DNA of 64,000 nt from Sulfitobacter pontiacus (GTDB taxonomy: Bacteria > Pseudomonadota > Alphaproteobacteria > Rhodobacterales > Rhodobacteraceae). The stretch covers positions 1,637,501-1,701,500 of the forward strand of contig NZ_CP160849.1 of assembly GCF_040790665.1 (NCBI RefSeq). The letters are read 5' to 3'. Positions 27,308-38,357 of this stretch are shown here, in pieces; the first letter of the stretch is position 1; each line of letters begins with the position of its first letter. Both the position numbers and the translations under genes were made by a program. The notes under the pieces were generated by a model that saw only the letters and a program-made list of their open reading frames with translations, was not told where the DNA came from and made no database searches.

Positions 27308-28165
27308 TTACTCCGTTTGCAGGGCCGCGATCGCGTCCAGCTTTGCCAATGTTTCGCGTGCGGTGGCGACATGCAGGTTTTCAACGATGCGCCCGTCCAC
27401 AACGGCCACACCCTGACCTGTCGCCTGCATTTCGTCAAACGCCTCGATCTGGCGGCGCGCCAGATCGGCTTCGGCCTCGGAGGGGGAGAATGCCTCGTTC
27501 GCGACGTCCAGCTGCGCGGGGTGGATCAAGGTTTTGCCGTCAAAGCCCATGTCGCGGCCTTGGTCACATTCAACGCGGTGGCCTTCGTCATCCTTGAACG
27601 CATTGTAAACGCCATCGACAATCGCGATGCCGTTGGCCTTGGCTGCAAGTACGCATAGGCCAAGCCCGGTCATCAGAGGCAGGCGGTCGGCGCGCACGCG
27701 GGTTTGCAGGTCTTTATTCAGGTCGTTGGTGCCCATCACCATACATTGCAGCTTGGGATGCGCGCCAATCGCGGCGGCATTCAGCATCGCACCCGGCGTT
27801 TCCATCATCGCCCAAAGCGGGATGTCGCCGGTGATTTCGGCCAGTGCATCCAGATCGGCGGGGCTGCCGACTTTGGGCAGCAAAATGGCGTCGCAGTCCA
27901 TCTTCGCCGCGGCGCGGGCATCGTCGGCACCCCATTCGGTGTCCAGCCCGTTGATGCGGATCACCTTATACCGGCTGCCGTAGCCGCCGTCTGTCAGCGC
28001 CGTGGCGAGTGTTTCACGTGCAGCGGTTTTCTCTTCCGGGATCACAGCGTCTTCGAGGTCAAAGATAATCGCATCGGCCGGCAGCCCGCGGGCTTTGTCT
28101 AACGCGCGGGCCTTGGAGCCGGGGATATACAGAACGGAACGCAGGGGGCGGGTGATTTTCGACAT
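27308..28165 (-). CDS. mcl2: (3S)-malyl-CoA thioesterase, CitE/HpcH family
   Basis: A 285-residue CitE-like protein. It shows RSVLYIPGSKARALDKAR, the acidic metal site IIFDLEDAV, MVMGTNDLNKDL and KTLIHPAQLDVANEAF. In Rhodobacter, Mcl2 hydrolyses (3S)-malyl-CoA to malate and CoA in the ethylmalonyl-CoA pathway, while the longer Mcl1 (about 318 residues) is the lyase. The length, the N-terminus and the neighbouring mch point to Mcl2. The start at 28165 was chosen because the upstream extension has no family similarity. A beta-methylmalyl-CoA lyase role cannot be fully excluded. Confidence 0.78.
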   Translation of the reverse strand: MSKITRPLRSVLYIPGSKARALDKARGLPADAIIFDLEDAVIPEEKTAARETLATALTDGGYGSRYKVIRINGLDTEWGADDARAAAKMDCDAILLPKVGSPADLDALAEITGDIPLWAMMETPGAMLNAAAIGAHPKLQCMVMGTNDLNKDLQTRVRADRLPLMTGLGLCVLAAKANGIAIVDGVYNAFKDDEGHRVECDQGRDMGFDGKTLIHPAQLDVANEAFSPSEAEADLARRQIEAFDEMQATGQGVAVVDGRIVENLHVATARETLAKLDAIAALQTE

Positions 28166-28339
28166 TTGCGACTCTCCAAGAAATAATATTGCGTGCAGGT
28201 CTGCATTTTTAGACGAAAACTTCAAGCGCAAACGCGCCGCAGCGCAGCGTCAGATAATTTGCGGCTTTAACGCGGCCTTCAGGTTTTGCTGCCAGAAGGA
28301 AAGGCGTCTTGGTGCGTGTGTAAGTGTAAGAGGTGTAGA

Positions 28340-28516
28340 ATGGTAAAACTGCTTAACCTGATCGGGCTGGCAACTGCCGCGGCGGCGGTGGTGGCGCTGA
28401 CGCAGGATGTCGCGGCGGGAACGCGAACCGCAGGTTGTGACGGATACCACAAGATTTCCGCAAAAATTTCGCACCCGCCGCAGGATCAACAAACTAAGGC
28501 GGTGGGCCCCATTTGA
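28340..28516 (+). CDS. Small membrane-anchored or secreted protein, unknown
   Basis: A 58-residue ORF with a good ribosome site (AGAGG, seven bases before ATG). Its N-terminus MVKLLNLIGLATAAAAVVALTQDVAAG is a signal peptide or membrane anchor, followed by a polar tail with one Cys (TAGCDGYHK). No family recognised. It stands alone between the divergent mcl2 gene and the PRC-barrel gene. Confidence 0.5.
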   Translation: MVKLLNLIGLATAAAAVVALTQDVAAGTRTAGCDGYHKISAKISHPPQDQQTKAVGPI

Positions 28517-28636
28517 TATGTCATAGATTATAAAAGCGGCGAAAAAAGACGCGGATCGCCGGAACGCAATCGCCACATCATCGTTGATATCACAACCGAG
28601 TGATTATCACCCGGAACTTCTAAAGGAGTATCAACA

Positions 28637-29659
28637 ATGAAACGTATTCTTGGCACAACCGCAATCATCCTGAGCTTGACTGGTCCCGCATTTGCAGATG
28701 CACATGCAGCTGGTTTTGGTACCGTGACAGCGCAAGAAACTGACTTCTTCGCGTCCGACCTGATCGGCATGCGTATCTACAATTCCGAGACAGAAGTTGA
28801 AGCAAACTCCACCATCGCCGCTGACGGCGAAAAGGAATGGGACGACATCGGCGAAATCAACGACGTCCTGCTGGATTCCGAAGGCAACGTTAAGGCCGTT
28901 ATCCTCGGCATTGGCGGCTTCCTCGGCATGGGTGAGCGCGACGTGAGCGTGAACATGGACGAGATTCGCATCGTGACCGAAGAAGGTGACAGCGACGACC
29001 GTTTCCTCGTGGTGAACACAAGCAAAGAGATGCTTGAAAAAGCCCCAGCGTTCGAACGTATGGACGACGAAGCTGACATGGAAACCGAAGCAAACATGGA
29101 CGCCGACGCCGACATGAAGGCTGACACAGACATGGCAGCGACCGACATGAACGCCGAAGCCGAGGTCGACACAGAGACCGAGATGGAAGCGGATGCCGAA
29201 GCACTGGCAAACGAAGCTGAAATGGAAGCCGAAGAAGCAGCCGCTGAAACAGAGCAGGCCGTTGATGAAGCGACCACCGAAATGGCCGACGGGGCAAACG
29301 AACTTGAACAAGACATGGAACGCCCCATGCTGACAGCCCCAGCGGTTGAGCGTGAAGGCTATACCAACGCCACAGTCGAAGACCGGAACGCGCTGACCGC
29401 AGAAGACCTTGAAGGGTCCTATGTTTACGGTGCCAACGACGAGACCGTCGGTGAAATCGGTGCCCTCGTTATGGGTGACAACGGCGAAGTTGGCCAAGTT
29501 GTGATCAACGTCGGTGGTTTCTTGGGCATTGGCGAAAAGCCCGTTGCTGTCACCTGGGACGAACTGCAGATCATGAAGAACGCTGAAGGCGACGACTTCC
29601 GCATCTACATCGACAGCAGCAAAGAAGCGCTGAAAGCACAGCCCGAATACCAAGGCTAA
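28637..29659 (+). CDS. Double PRC-barrel protein with acidic repeat linker
   Basis: A 340-residue exported protein: signal peptide MKRILGTTAIILSLTGPAFA, a first PRC-barrel (DLIGMRIYN … WDDIGEINDVLLDSEGNVKAVILGIGGFLGMGERDVSV), a linker of about 90 residues (roughly 145-235) made almost wholly of Ala, Asp, Glu, Met, Asn and Thr, and a second PRC-barrel (EDLEGSYVYGANDETVGEIGALVM … INVGGFLGIGEKPVAVTWDEL). The two barrels are clearly duplicated. Such exported proteins may support the envelope; the role is unknown. A strong terminator follows. Confidence 0.88.
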   Translation: MKRILGTTAIILSLTGPAFADAHAAGFGTVTAQETDFFASDLIGMRIYNSETEVEANSTIAADGEKEWDDIGEINDVLLDSEGNVKAVILGIGGFLGMGERDVSVNMDEIRIVTEEGDSDDRFLVVNTSKEMLEKAPAFERMDDEADMETEANMDADADMKADTDMAATDMNAEAEVDTETEMEADAEALANEAEMEAEEAAAETEQAVDEATTEMADGANELEQDMERPMLTAPAVEREGYTNATVEDRNALTAEDLEGSYVYGANDETVGEIGALVMGDNGEVGQVVINVGGFLGIGEKPVAVTWDELQIMKNAEGDDFRIYIDSSKEALKAQPEYQG

Positions 29660-29704
29660 GCTTCACGCTCAGTCAAATTCGGCAATAGCTTGCTGAAACG
29701 CTGA

Positions 29705-30811
<1,107 letters not shown>

Positions 30812-31244
30812 TACCCTAGGGTGAAGCGGGCGGACGTGGTCGAGATCACAATAAACCCCGCCCGCTGCACCTGCACTTTGCTATTGGACGATCCCGCGGG
30901 GTGATGCCAAAGCCGCTCTCTCCCCCCGCTCAGATCAGTCTCCGCAGGTAGCCAAATCTGCCGCGTCGTAAGTTGAAGACATGCGCATCATGCGGCGCGC
31001 AAACGGACGCTAGGGGCTGAGTTTCGCCCAAACGGCTGCCGAAAAGCCCGATGAATTTGGTTGGCTTTAGTACTTGTGATCACAGCTTGAAAATTAGTGA
31101 TCACAAATTGCAGAAATGTCCGGCGCTAACCGAAGGGTTTGGGCAACTGCGCCAATAAACCGCTTCAAATTCACGCCTCTGGACGTGACAGTCCCAAAAA
31201 TACCGTTATCTATGACCGCAACCTGACGAGAAAAGGAATCCATC
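30812..31244. other. Long gap between mdh and sdhC
   Basis: 433 bp with no ORF I would support. It holds a 9-bp inverted repeat after mdh (30825-30833 with 30858-30866, no T tract), an otherwise featureless part to about 31070, the double-palindrome operator at 31075-31105, and the sdhC leader of about 140 bp. Confidence 0.7.
31074..31107. promoter_or_regulatory. Double-palindrome operator upstream of sdhC
   Basis: TGTGATCACA at 31075-31084 and AGTGATCACA at 31096-31105, with centres exactly 21 bp apart. This repeats the sequence and spacing of the pair upstream of sucC. The nearer edge is 139 bp before the sdhC start. The AT-rich flanks (TTGAAAATT between the copies) would allow a promoter to overlap the sites. 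Confidence 0.75.
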
Positions 31245-31628
31245 ATGGCAGATGTGAACCGGGGCAATCGCCCGCTGTCACCCCACCTGACGATCTATCG
31301 CCCGCAACTGACCTCCATGACGTCGATCCTGACGCGGATCACCGGCAACGCGATGCTGGTCGCCGCGCTGCTGATCGTCTGGTGGTTCCTCGCGGCGGCA
31401 ACGTCGGCGGAGTATTTCGATATCGCGAACGGTTTCATCACCAGCTGGTTCGGTGATCTGGTCATGTTCCTGTCGCTGCTGGGGCTGTGGTATCACACGC
31501 TGGCCGGTATCCGGCACCTGATCTGGGACAACGGCTATGCGCTGGATATCCCGACGGCTGAAAAGCTGGGCTGGGCCGCGCTGATCGGTTCAGTCGTTTT
31601 GACCATCATCACCGCGCTGATCATCTGA
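31245..31628 (+). CDS. sdhC: Succinate dehydrogenase cytochrome b556 subunit
   Basis: Membrane anchor of complex II. It is 127 residues with three hydrophobic segments. The RPLSPHLTIYRPQLTSMTSI start and ILTRITGN (quinone-side) are typical of the family; the likely haem ligand is His84 in WYHTLAGIRHLIWD. It begins the sdhC-sdhD-sdhA-x-x-sdhB cluster. Confidence 0.96.
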   Translation: MADVNRGNRPLSPHLTIYRPQLTSMTSILTRITGNAMLVAALLIVWWFLAAATSAEYFDIANGFITSWFGDLVMFLSLLGLWYHTLAGIRHLIWDNGYALDIPTAEKLGWAALIGSVVLTIITALII

Positions 31629-31639
31629 GGGATAGACAC

Positions 31640-32011
31640 ATGGCTTATTTGACAGACCGCAAACGCGCTATGGGCATGGGCTCGGCCAAATCGGGCACCG
31701 CACATTTCTGGGCGATGAAAGTCAGCTCTGTTGCGCTGCTGATCCTGATCCCGCTTTTCGTCTTTACCTTCGGGTCCGCCCTTGGGGGCACCTACGAAGA
31801 GATCATCGCCTACTACAGCAGGCCTTTCCCCGCGATCGTCGCCGCCCTGACGCTGATCGTTGGCTTCAAACATTTTAACGACGGTGTCCAAGTGCTGATC
31901 GAGGATTACGTCCACGGGCTGTCGCAGAAAGTTGCGATCATCCTGATGACCTGCCTCAGCTATGGTGCGGCCGCGGTTGGCGTTTTCGCCATCGCCCGCA
32001 TCGCGCTTTAA
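31640..32011 (+). CDS. sdhD: Succinate dehydrogenase membrane anchor subunit
   Basis: Second membrane anchor of complex II, 123 residues with three hydrophobic segments. It contains the conserved [18 protein letters not shown] block with the haem- and quinone-site residues. It starts 11 bp after sdhC and ends 31 bp before sdhA. Confidence 0.95.
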   Translation: MAYLTDRKRAMGMGSAKSGTAHFWAMKVSSVALLILIPLFVFTFGSALGGTYEEIIAYYSRPFPAIVAALTLIVGFKHFNDGVQVLIEDYVHGLSQKVAIILMTCLSYGAAAVGVFAIARIAL

Positions 32012-32042
32012 CACACGCCTACGCTATACCGGAGACCGAGAC

Positions 32043-33848
32043 ATGGCTGCATATGAATATGAAACGCATGAATATGATGTCGTTGTCGTGGGGGCTGGCG
32101 GCGCTGGCCTGCGTGCGACACTTGGCATGGCAGAGCAAGGGCTGAAAACAGCCTGCGTGACCAAAGTTTTCCCGACCCGTTCGCACACGGTTGCGGCGCA
32201 GGGCGGTATCGCGGCGTCGCTGTCCAATATGGGCCCCGATAACTGGCAGTGGCATATGTATGACACGGTCAAGGGCTCTGACTGGCTGGGTGACACCGAT
32301 GCGATGGAATACCTCGCACGCGAAGCCCCAAAAGCGGTCTACGAGCTTGAACACTACGGTGTGCCTTTCTCGCGGACCGAAGCGGGCAAGATCTACCAGC
32401 GTCCCTTCGGCGGCCACACCACCGAATTCGGCGAAGGCCCCCCCGTGCAGCGGACCTGTGCCGCCGCCGACCGGACCGGCCACGCGATCCTGCACACGCT
32501 TTACGGTCAGTCGCTGAAGCATAACGCGGAATTCTACATCGAGTATTTCGCCATTGATCTGATCATGTCGGATGATGGCGTCTGCCAAGGCGTGCTGTGC
32601 TGGAAGCTGGACGACGGCACCATGCACCTGTTCAGCGCCAAGATGGTTGTTCTGGCGACAGGTGGCTATGGCCGTGCCTATTTCTCGGCGACATCGGCGC
32701 ATACCTGCACCGGCGACGGCGGCGGTATGGCGGCGCGCGCGGGCCTGCCTTTGCAGGATATGGAATTCGTGCAATTCCACCCCACCGGCATCTATGGCGC
32801 GGGCTGTCTGATCACCGAAGGCGCGCGTGGCGAAGGCGGGTATCTGACCAACTCCGAAGGCGAACGCTTTATGGAGCGGTATGCCCCCACCTACAAAGAC
32901 CTTGCCAGCCGCGACGTTGTCTCGCGCTGTATGACGATGGAAATCCGTGAAGGCCGCGGTGTGGGCGAGAACAAAGACCACATCCACCTGCACCTGAACC
33001 ACCTGCCCAAGGAAACGCTTGATCTGCGTCTGCCCGGTATCTCTGAATCCGCGCGTATCTTTGCAGGGGTGGACCTGACCAAGGAACCGATCCCGGTTCT
33101 GCCGACCGTACACTACAACATGGGCGGTATCCCCACCAACTATTGGGGCGAAGTGCTGGCACCGACCGAAGACGCGCCGGACCGCGTGGCACCGGGCCTG
33201 ATGGCCGTGGGCGAAGCGGGCTGTGCCTCGGTGCACGGGGCGAACCGCTTGGGCTCGAACTCTCTGATTGACCTTGTGGTCTTTGGCCGTGCCGCCGCGA
33301 TCCGCGCGAAAGAGGTCGTCGACGCAGAGGCACCCGTGCCAACGCCGAACCAGAAATCGGTCGATGCCGCCTTTGAACGCTTCGACAGCCTGCGCTATGC
33401 CAAGGGCCAGATCCCGACCGCCGAGCTGCGCCTTGAGATGCAGAAAACCATGCAGGCCGATGCTGCGGTTTTCCGTACCGACAAGACGCTGAACGAAGGC
33501 AAGGTCAAGATGGACGAGGTCGCCGGCAAGATCGCTGACCTGCACGTGACCGACACATCGCTGGTCTGGAACTCTGACCTGATGGAAACGCTTGAGCTGA
33601 CCAACCTGATGCCGAACGCCGTGGCCACCATCACCGCCGCTGCTGCCCGCAAGGAAAGCCGCGGGGCGCATGCCCACGAAGATTATCCTGATCGCGACGA
33701 CGAGAACTGGCGCAAGCACAGCCTCGCGTATTTCGACGGGAACGCGGCATCGCTCAGCTACCGTGGTGTGCACCTTGACCCGCTGACCGAGGAATCCGAA
33801 GGCGGGATCGACATGAAAAAGATCGCACCCAAAGCACGGGTGTATTGA
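32043..33848 (+). CDS. sdhA: Succinate dehydrogenase flavoprotein subunit
   Basis: Oxidises succinate to fumarate on a covalently bound FAD. It is 601 residues. It shows the FAD motif [12 protein letters not shown], the flavinylation His48 in [32 protein letters not shown] and the C-terminal [17 protein letters not shown] 32043 was chosen; the frame is open upstream into sdhD. A stem-loop (33856-33881) without a T tract follows the stop and may mark a processing site before the inserted genes. Confidence 0.97.
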   Translation: MAAYEYETHEYDVVVVGAGGAGLRATLGMAEQGLKTACVTKVFPTRSHTVAAQGGIAASLSNMGPDNWQWHMYDTVKGSDWLGDTDAMEYLAREAPKAVYELEHYGVPFSRTEAGKIYQRPFGGHTTEFGEGPPVQRTCAAADRTGHAILHTLYGQSLKHNAEFYIEYFAIDLIMSDDGVCQGVLCWKLDDGTMHLFSAKMVVLATGGYGRAYFSATSAHTCTGDGGGMAARAGLPLQDMEFVQFHPTGIYGAGCLITEGARGEGGYLTNSEGERFMERYAPTYKDLASRDVVSRCMTMEIREGRGVGENKDHIHLHLNHLPKETLDLRLPGISESARIFAGVDLTKEPIPVLPTVHYNMGGIPTNYWGEVLAPTEDAPDRVAPGLMAVGEAGCASVHGANRLGSNSLIDLVVFGRAAAIRAKEVVDAEAPVPTPNQKSVDAAFERFDSLRYAKGQIPTAELRLEMQKTMQADAAVFRTDKTLNEGKVKMDEVAGKIADLHVTDTSLVWNSDLMETLELTNLMPNAVATITAAAARKESRGAHAHEDYPDRDDENWRKHSLAYFDGNAASLSYRGVHLDPLTEESEGGIDMKKIAPKARVY

Positions 33849-33930
33849 TCTGAAACCCTGCCTCCGCTTTTGGGGGCAGGGGACCAAACCGGGGGCCATG
33901 CCCTCGTCCTGCAGGCGGAGGGCAGGCGAC

Positions 33931-34266
33931 ATGAAACAGTTTATCGCTATGACCATGATTTTGGCCGCGTCCGCTTGTGCGCAAGCAACGCAGCAGGTCG
34001 ACAGCATCGCCCGCGAAGGCACCAAGGGGGTCATCACCGAAACCCTTGCCACGCGCTTTCCACAGGTGCCCAAGCAGCTGATCACGCCCTTCACCGATTG
34101 TATCGTCGACAATGCCGATGCGGCTCAGGTGCGCGTTTTCGCCAAATCCGCCGTGATCGGCGTGGATGACACCACCGTCGCCACCGTGCGCGCGGTACTG
34201 TCGCGCCCCGAAACCGTGCAATGCCTGTCGCGTTCCGCTGGCAGCGTCCCGGGATTGCTGGGCTAA
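33931..34266 (+). CDS. Small exported protein between sdhA and sdhB
   Basis: A 111-residue protein with an N-terminal export signal MKQFIAMTMILAASAC; the Cys16 could be a lipidation site, though ASAC is not an ideal lipobox. The mature part holds two further Cys (FTDCIVDN and VQCLSRS). No domain recognised. The stop overlaps the FkbM start (TAATG). It lies inside the sdh cluster. Confidence 0.65.
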   Translation: MKQFIAMTMILAASACAQATQQVDSIAREGTKGVITETLATRFPQVPKQLITPFTDCIVDNADAAQVRVFAKSAVIGVDDTTVATVRAVLSRPETVQCLSRSAGSVPGLLG

Positions 34267-35081
34267 TGGGTCACCCGAACGTCACGCCGGATACGCAGGG
34301 CAAGGATGTAGGCCATATGGCCGATCTGCGCGCGCAATTCCGTGACGGGGACACCAGCGAACGCACCCGCATCAAGGCGCAGCTTGGCCCCACAGAGGTA
34401 GAATTCGCTGACATCCGCATGGTGGTGGACCCGCGCGATAACTATACCGAAACCTGCCTTTGGCTGAACGAATACCCGCCCGAGATCAAATCGCTGGTGG
34501 CTTTGGTCGAACTGGTGGAAGACCGCAACATGCTGGTCTTTGACATCGGTGCCAACTGCGGGGCCTATTCGATCCCGCTGGCGATGGCCGCAGGCGACGG
34601 GTCGCGTGTTGTGGCATTCGAACCCAACCCGCTGATGATTGGCCGGCTTGGCATGAACATCGCGCTGAATAATCTGACCGACCGTGTCCGTATCGAAGGC
34701 TGCGCGCTGTCCGACCGCGAGGGCGAGGCGATGCTGAACTTCCGCGGGCACAATTACGGTCAGGCATCGCTGCTCCCGATCGAGGGCAAGCAACAGAACG
34801 GCGGCGTGCTGGTGCCCACACGGCCCCTGTCCGCCTTTACACACGCCGCACGGCACCATGACGGCACGATCCTCAAGATCGATGTCGAAGGGGCCGAGGA
34901 GGTCGTGCTGAACCCCATCCTCGCGCAGGGCAAATCCGGCGGCTGGCTGCCGGATGCGATCTTGATAGAGGTCCGCCATGCGGATCAGTGGGACGGCGAC
35001 CTTTGTGCAGAGATACTGGCCGCCGGGTACCGCCGAACCCTGCGCGCCGAGGGAAATGCGCTTTACATCCGAAAGACGTAA
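34266..35081 (+). CDS. FkbM-family methyltransferase
   Basis: A 271-residue SAM-dependent methyltransferase-like protein. It has the FkbM start of the Rossmann fold, [20 protein letters not shown], then [37 protein letters not shown] and [13 protein letters not shown]. The substrate is unknown; relatives methylate sugars or natural products. The start is either ATG 34266, coupled to the gene before (chosen), or ATG 34317. It is placed between sdhA and sdhB on the same strand. Confidence 0.82.
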   Translation: MGHPNVTPDTQGKDVGHMADLRAQFRDGDTSERTRIKAQLGPTEVEFADIRMVVDPRDNYTETCLWLNEYPPEIKSLVALVELVEDRNMLVFDIGANCGAYSIPLAMAAGDGSRVVAFEPNPLMIGRLGMNIALNNLTDRVRIEGCALSDREGEAMLNFRGHNYGQASLLPIEGKQQNGGVLVPTRPLSAFTHAARHHDGTILKIDVEGAEEVVLNPILAQGKSGGWLPDAILIEVRHADQWDGDLCAEILAAGYRRTLRAEGNALYIRKT

Positions 35082-35134
35082 GCGCCAGAATTGTAACGAA
35101 CTGGGCAACTGCCCGACAGACCAGGAGAAGCGAT

Positions 35135-35914
35135 ATGGTTCAACTCACGCTCCCCAAGAACTCCCGGATGACGACCGGTAAAACATGGCCCAAACCCGAA
35201 GGTGCCAAGAACCTGCGGCAGTTTCAGGTCTATCGCTGGAATCCGGATGACGGCAAGAACCCGGCCATCGACACGTATTTCGTCGATATGGAAACCTGCG
35301 GCCCGATGATTCTGGACGCGCTGATCAAGATCAAGAACGAGATCGACCCGACTCTGACCTTCCGCCGGTCCTGCCGCGAAGGCATCTGCGGATCCTGCGC
35401 GATGAACATCGACGGGATCAACACGCTGGCCTGTACCTATGGCGTGGACGAGGTGAAAGGCGCGGTGAAGATCTATCCGCTGCCACATATGCCCGTGGTC
35501 AAGGATCTGATCCCCGATCTTACGCATTTCTACGCGCAGCACGCCTCCATCCAGCCGTGGCTTGAAACCAAAACGGCAGAGCCCGCGAAAGAATGGAAAC
35601 AGTCGATCGACGACCGTGCCAAGCTTGACGGGCTTTATGAGTGCATCATGTGCGCCTGCTGCTCGACATCCTGCCCCAGCTACTGGTGGAACGGCGACCG
35701 CTACCTCGGGCCAGCCGCATTGCTGCACGCCTACCGCTGGATCATCGACAGCCGCGATGAAGCCACAGGCGAACGTCTGGACGATCTGGAAGACCCGTTC
35801 AAACTGTACCGCTGCCACACCATCATGAACTGCGCCAAGACCTGCCCCAAGGGCCTGAACCCTGCCGCAGCCATCGCCAATATCAAGAAGATGATGGTCG
35901 AACGCACCGTTTGA
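35135..35914 (+). CDS. sdhB: Succinate dehydrogenase iron-sulfur subunit
   Basis: Electron-transfer subunit of complex II. It is 259 residues. The cluster motifs are visible in order: [2Fe-2S] CREGICGSC with a later Cys in NTLAC, [4Fe-4S] [12 protein letters not shown], and [3Fe-4S] [19 protein letters not shown] lies upstream of ATG 35135. It is separated from sdhA by about 1.3 kb containing two other genes. Confidence 0.97.
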   Translation: MVQLTLPKNSRMTTGKTWPKPEGAKNLRQFQVYRWNPDDGKNPAIDTYFVDMETCGPMILDALIKIKNEIDPTLTFRRSCREGICGSCAMNIDGINTLACTYGVDEVKGAVKIYPLPHMPVVKDLIPDLTHFYAQHASIQPWLETKTAEPAKEWKQSIDDRAKLDGLYECIMCACCSTSCPSYWWNGDRYLGPAALLHAYRWIIDSRDEATGERLDDLEDPFKLYRCHTIMNCAKTCPKGLNPAAAIANIKKMMVERTV

Positions 35915-35975
35915 TCCCATCGCAACCTGCGCCTCCCGCTGCCCATTGGCGCGGGGGGCGTGACATGTGCCCCCT

Positions 35976-36191
35976 ATGATCCTGATTGCCTTTGCCATCG
36001 CTTTTGCGATCGTCGCCTATGTTGCCTACCGTGATAAAGCGGTGCGTGGATGCCGCTGGCGCAAGGACAGTACCCGCGACAAAGGCAGCCTGCAGTTCTA
36101 CCACTGTGTCGCCTGCGGAGCAGAGGCCTATACCGCCACCCAGTCGGCCCCCCGCGACTGCAAGGCCAATGTCGGCGGCCGGCCTCTCTGA
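35976..36191 (+). CDS. Small protein with N-terminal membrane helix and Cys pair
   Basis: A 71-residue ORF: hydrophobic start MILIAFAIAFAIVAYVAY, then a basic stretch and FYHCVACGAEAY with a CxxC, which could bind a metal. A GTG start at 35967 would add MPP. No family recognised. It lies 61 bp after sdhB and 51 bp before the DUF1989 gene. Confidence 0.5.
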   Translation: MILIAFAIAFAIVAYVAYRDKAVRGCRWRKDSTRDKGSLQFYHCVACGAEAYTATQSAPRDCKANVGGRPL

Positions 36192-36242
36192 CGCCGTGCG
36201 CGATGGCCTCAGGATCGGACCCAACCGTCAGGAGTTTCCGCT

Positions 36243-37085
36243 ATGACACCGCCCCATGATGCCGACGCCCGCCGCGCTGTTGCGCCCGTGATCTGCTATC
36301 CCGTCGAAACGCTGCCCGTGCCTGACATGGCGCTTTACGGACGCGCGCGCGAAACGCTGACCAAAGTGGACGAGGCCACCGTCGCCCCTCGTGACGCAAG
36401 CTGCTTTACCGTGCCTGCGGGACATTTCTTTCGGATCACCTCGGTCGAGGGGCCACAGGTCGGTGATCTGAACCTCTGGTCGCGAGACGATCTGTCCGAA
36501 CGGTTCTACTCCGGCAAAACCCGCGCGCTTCATGGCACGCATATCACCACAGGACAGCGCATGTGGAGCAGCTTTCCCACGCTGCGCCCTATGGCGACGC
36601 TGACCCATGATACGCTCGACTGGTACGGCATGGATGCCTTCGGCGGCTCGGTGCATGATGTGATCGGCACGCGCTGCGATCCCTATACCAACCAACTGTT
36701 GTCGGGCGGGCAATACCACCATTGCTGCCACTCCAACCTGATCCGGGCCTTGGCGGATCATCAGGGCATGTCCTACGCCGAGGCAGAGCCTTTCGTGCAT
36801 GACGTGCTGAACGTCTTTATGTGCACCGGCTTTACCCGCGACACCGGCCAGTATTTCATGAAGGCTAGCCCCGTGCGCCCCGGCGACTACCTTGAGTTTT
36901 TCGCCGAGATCGACCTGCTCGGCGCGCTCAGCGCCTGTCCGGGGGGGGATTGCTCCGCCAAACACTCCTCGGACGTTGCCGCCTGCTATCCGCTGCTGGT
37001 AGAGGTGTTCGCCCCCGCCAAAGGCGCGCTTGAGGGGTGGCAAAGCCCGTCCCCCAACGGCTACGACCGCAGCCACGGGGGCTAA
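36243..37085 (+). CDS. DUF1989 / urea carboxylase-associated family protein
   Basis: A 280-residue cytosolic protein of DUF1989: FTVPAGHFFRITSVEGPQVGDLNLW, then GTRCDPYTNQLLSGG and HHCCHSNLIRAL, and a late SACPGGDC. Members occur beside urea carboxylase or in amine and glycine metabolism, but the reaction is not established. AGGAG lies eight bases before ATG. No urea gene is nearby. Confidence 0.85.
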   Translation: MTPPHDADARRAVAPVICYPVETLPVPDMALYGRARETLTKVDEATVAPRDASCFTVPAGHFFRITSVEGPQVGDLNLWSRDDLSERFYSGKTRALHGTHITTGQRMWSSFPTLRPMATLTHDTLDWYGMDAFGGSVHDVIGTRCDPYTNQLLSGGQYHHCCHSNLIRALADHQGMSYAEAEPFVHDVLNVFMCTGFTRDTGQYFMKASPVRPGDYLEFFAEIDLLGALSACPGGDCSAKHSSDVAACYPLLVEVFAPAKGALEGWQSPSPNGYDRSHGG

Positions 37086-37110
37086 GGGATCGGGATAGCG
37101 CCCGGCCGTG

Positions 37111-37155
37111 CTTCCAAATGGGTATAAATCCCCCGCGGAGCGTCCGCCGGGGGAT
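37111..37155. repeat. Intergenic palindromic element, copy 2
   Basis: Imperfect hairpin: 37128-37139 (ATCCCCCGCGGA) pairs with 37143-37155, with one bulged C. Read on the minus strand it ends GGGATTTATACCC then ATTTGGAAG, matching the end of the element at 16381-16439 (GGGATCTATGCC then ATTTGGAAG). It lies between convergent genes and may also act as a terminator. Confidence 0.5.
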
Positions 37156-37164
37156 CATCGTGCA

Positions 37165-37875
37165 TCAGCTATTGGGGAAAGCCGCCTTTAGCGCGATTTC
37201 TACCATATCGCCAAAGGATTTCTCGCGCTCTTCCGCGGGCAGCGCCTCGCCGGTTTGCAGGTGGTCGCTGACCGTCAGCACCGCCAGCGCACGGCGTTTG
37301 TGACGCGCGGCGAGGGTATAAAGCTCTGCCGCTTCCATCTCGACACCCAGAATTCCGTGGCGGGTCATCTGCTCGTCCAGATCGGGGCGTTCGGCATAAA
37401 AGACATCCGAGGAATAGATCCCGCCGACATGGGTTTTCGTGCCTTTCGCCTCTGCCGCGTCCACGGCAGCACGCAGCAGGGACCAATCGGCGCAGGGGGC
37501 GTAATTCATCTCGCGGAAGATACCGGAAGAAGGCGAGGTAATTGTCGTGGCGGTCATGGCAATAATGACATCGCGAATACCAACCTGCGGCTGCATTCCG
37601 CCACAAGATCCAATCCGAATAAGGGTTTGCGCGTTGTATTCGGAAATCAATTCATTGGCATAAATCGACAGCGAGGGCATCCCCATGCCAGAGCCTTGAA
37701 TAGTGACGCGGTTGCCATTCCATGTGCCGGTGAAACCCAGCATGCCGCGCACTTCATTTACAAGTTTTGCATCTTTAAGGAATGTTTCCGCAGCCCATTT
37801 CGCGCGATACGGGTCGCCGGGCATAAGGACTGTTTCGGCAATATCGCCGGGTTTTGCGCCAATATGGATTGTCAT
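37165..37875 (-). CDS. deoD: Purine-nucleoside phosphorylase
   Basis: Phosphorolysis of purine nucleosides to base and ribose 1-phosphate. It is 236 residues, the hexameric bacterial type: [56 protein letters not shown] and TVSDHL. ATG 37875 was chosen because it gives the family N-terminus. It could use nucleosides imported by the BMP/ABC system at 46787-51513, though the genes are not linked. Confidence 0.96.
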   Translation of the reverse strand: MTIHIGAKPGDIAETVLMPGDPYRAKWAAETFLKDAKLVNEVRGMLGFTGTWNGNRVTIQGSGMGMPSLSIYANELISEYNAQTLIRIGSCGGMQPQVGIRDVIIAMTATTITSPSSGIFREMNYAPCADWSLLRAAVDAAEAKGTKTHVGGIYSSDVFYAERPDLDEQMTRHGILGVEMEAAELYTLAARHKRRALAVLTVSDHLQTGEALPAEEREKSFGDMVEIALKAAFPNS

Positions 37876-37957
37876 AGGATGCTCTTTATATTTCCAAAGC
37901 CAAAGGGATGCGCCGAGGGGACGCAATAACCGCACGCTGTGCGCATGTCAGGCTGAT

Positions 37958-38272
37958 TTACAGTTCCAACGTTTCCGGATCGGTGCCGCTGGCGATCAGG
38001 TCGCGGAACCAGTTGGGCTGGCGGCCCTTGCCGGTCCATGTCTGGCTGGGGTCTTCGGGGTTGGCGTATTTCGCGGCAGCTTTCGCGGCTTTGCCCTTTT
38101 TCGCACCGCCGGATACTTCATCCAGCGAGAACCCGTATTCGGCGGCTGCTTTTTCAGCGGCTTTGCGGGCTTCTACGCGGTCGCGTTCATATGCGTTCTT
38201 AATCGCCATCTTCACGTCTTCCAAATGCTGTTCCAGCTGTTTGTGGGACATTGTGCTTAGATCAATACTCAT
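37958..38272 (-). CDS. H-NS-type nucleoid-associated protein
   Basis: A 104-residue DNA-binding protein: coiled-coil N-terminus (STMSHKQLEQHLEDVKMAIK…RDRVEARKAAEKAA), a short Ala/Lys/Gly linker, and the C-terminal H-NS motif PSQTWTGKGRQPNWF. Rhodobacter has a protein of this type (Spb). It probably binds AT-rich DNA. It lies between deoD and ecm on the same strand. Confidence 0.88.
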   Translation of the reverse strand: MSIDLSTMSHKQLEQHLEDVKMAIKNAYERDRVEARKAAEKAAAEYGFSLDEVSGGAKKGKAAKAAAKYANPEDPSQTWTGKGRQPNWFRDLIASGTDPETLEL

Positions 38273-38357
38273 TCTCGCTCATTCCTTTGTCGAAAAGCCA
38301 ATTAATGCTTTACGCCAAAAGAATGAACAAACAAAGAGTTTTTGAATTGGCCGCTTT

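Noticed and set aside
28517-28636. TGATATCACA and TGATTATCAC before the PRC-barrel gene as a further copy of the TCA operator
   Set aside because: The core differs from TGTGATCACA and the spacing does not match 21 bp.
31962-32042. Longer sdhA start at 31962
   Set aside because: It would overlap sdhD, and the extra residues have no family similarity; ATG 32043 gives the normal N-terminus.
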